Assembly: GCA_021156245.1 (NCBI GenBank)
Contig: JAJNBO010000211.1
Span: 1 to 5,418, forward strand
Direction: 5' to 3'
Source: Ramlibacter sp.
GTDB lineage: Bacteria > Pseudomonadota > Gammaproteobacteria > Burkholderiales > Burkholderiaceae_C
DNA: 5,418 nt
Of the stretch, positions 5,322 to 5,418 are shown one piece after another. A program made the position numbers and the translations under genes. The stretch's first letter is position 1, and each line of letters starts with the position of its first letter. The notes beneath the pieces are model-generated. The model was not told the origin of the DNA. It did not search any database and saw only the letters and a list, made by a program, of their open reading frames with translations.

Positions 5322-5338
5322 CGGGAGCGCACCTCCCG
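5322..5338 (+). promoter_or_regulatory. Leader hairpin upstream of pyrG
   Basis: CGGGAG (5322-5327) pairs perfectly with CTCCCG (5333-5338) around a 5-nt loop, 7 nt before the pyrG ATG. The GGGAG arm is the only Shine-Dalgarno-like sequence in the leader, and it is 18 nt from the ATG. CACCTCCC occurs twice (5314-5321 and 5330-5337), flanking it. A role in controlling pyrG translation is possible but unproven. Confidence 0.45.
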
Positions 5339-5345
5339 ACCTGAC

Positions 5346-5418
5346 ATGACCAAATTCGTCTTCGTCACCGGCGGTGTGGTGTCCTCCCTCGGCAAGGGAA
5401 TCGCCTCAGCCTCCCTCG
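5346..5418 (+). CDS. pyrG: CTP synthase, N-terminal start (truncated by window)
   Basis: Only the first 24 codons are inside the window: MTKFVFVTGGVVSSLGKGIA (1-20) then SASL. This is the invariant opening of CTP synthase, whose GGVVSSLGKG segment is the P-loop that binds ATP in the amidoligase domain. The enzyme converts UTP to CTP using ATP and glutamine in the cytoplasm; the full protein is usually about 550 residues. It is divergent from coaBC across 246 bp and has its own TATAAT box. No Shine-Dalgarno is at normal spacing; a GGGAG 18 nt upstream is tied up in a hairpin. Confidence 0.97.
   Translation, partial: MTKFVFVTGGVVSSLGKGIASASL

Overview
The window is compact, GC-rich chromosomal DNA from a Gram-negative bacterium. 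The best fit is a betaproteobacterium of the order Burkholderiales, probably Comamonadaceae (a Ramlibacter/Variovorax-like genus). This placement is inferred from the high GC, the SlyD-like FKBP subtype, the coaBC-dut pair and the protein sequences as I recognise them; no database search was possible. I see no phage, plasmid, insertion sequence, CRISPR, tRNA or rRNA. The content is housekeeping, plus two small lipoproteins and one uncharacterised protein.

Layout, left to right. (1) Positions 1-135 (+) hold the C-terminal end of a metallo-beta-lactamase-fold hydrolase. (2) It converges on a tiny alanine/proline-rich lipoprotein gene (437-195, -), which has a strong UUCG-loop terminator, a clear Shine-Dalgarno site, a dyad in its leader and a TATAAT box further upstream. 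(3) A minus-strand pair follows: a RoxA/YcfD-type ribosomal oxygenase (2254-1106) overlaps by 11 nt a 172-residue protein of unknown function (1116-598). (4) Divergent from it, after only 21 bp, is a SlyD-like FKBP prolyl isomerase (2276-2767, +). (5) The FKBP gene converges, with 3 bp between stop codons, on a glycine-zipper outer-membrane lipoprotein gene (3268-2771, -). (6) coaBC (5099-3885, -) and dut (3873-3427, -) form an operon. (7) A 246-bp divergent intergenic region with a perfect 14-bp inverted repeat leads to the start of pyrG (5346 to the window edge, +).

Functionally, coaBC (coenzyme A synthesis), dut (dUTP removal and dUMP supply) and pyrG (CTP synthesis) form a cofactor/nucleotide block. 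RoxA (ribosomal protein L16 arginine hydroxylation in E. coli) and the FKBP (folding helper) both relate to protein production, but nothing here proves they work together. I found no clearly new multi-gene system. The points most worth a second look are the heptad-repeat lipoprotein ending in lysine, the dyad in its leader, the unknown protein coupled to the oxygenase, the very tight divergent start region, the absence of Shine-Dalgarno sites at several housekeeping genes, and the repeat/hairpin arrangement in the pyrG leader.
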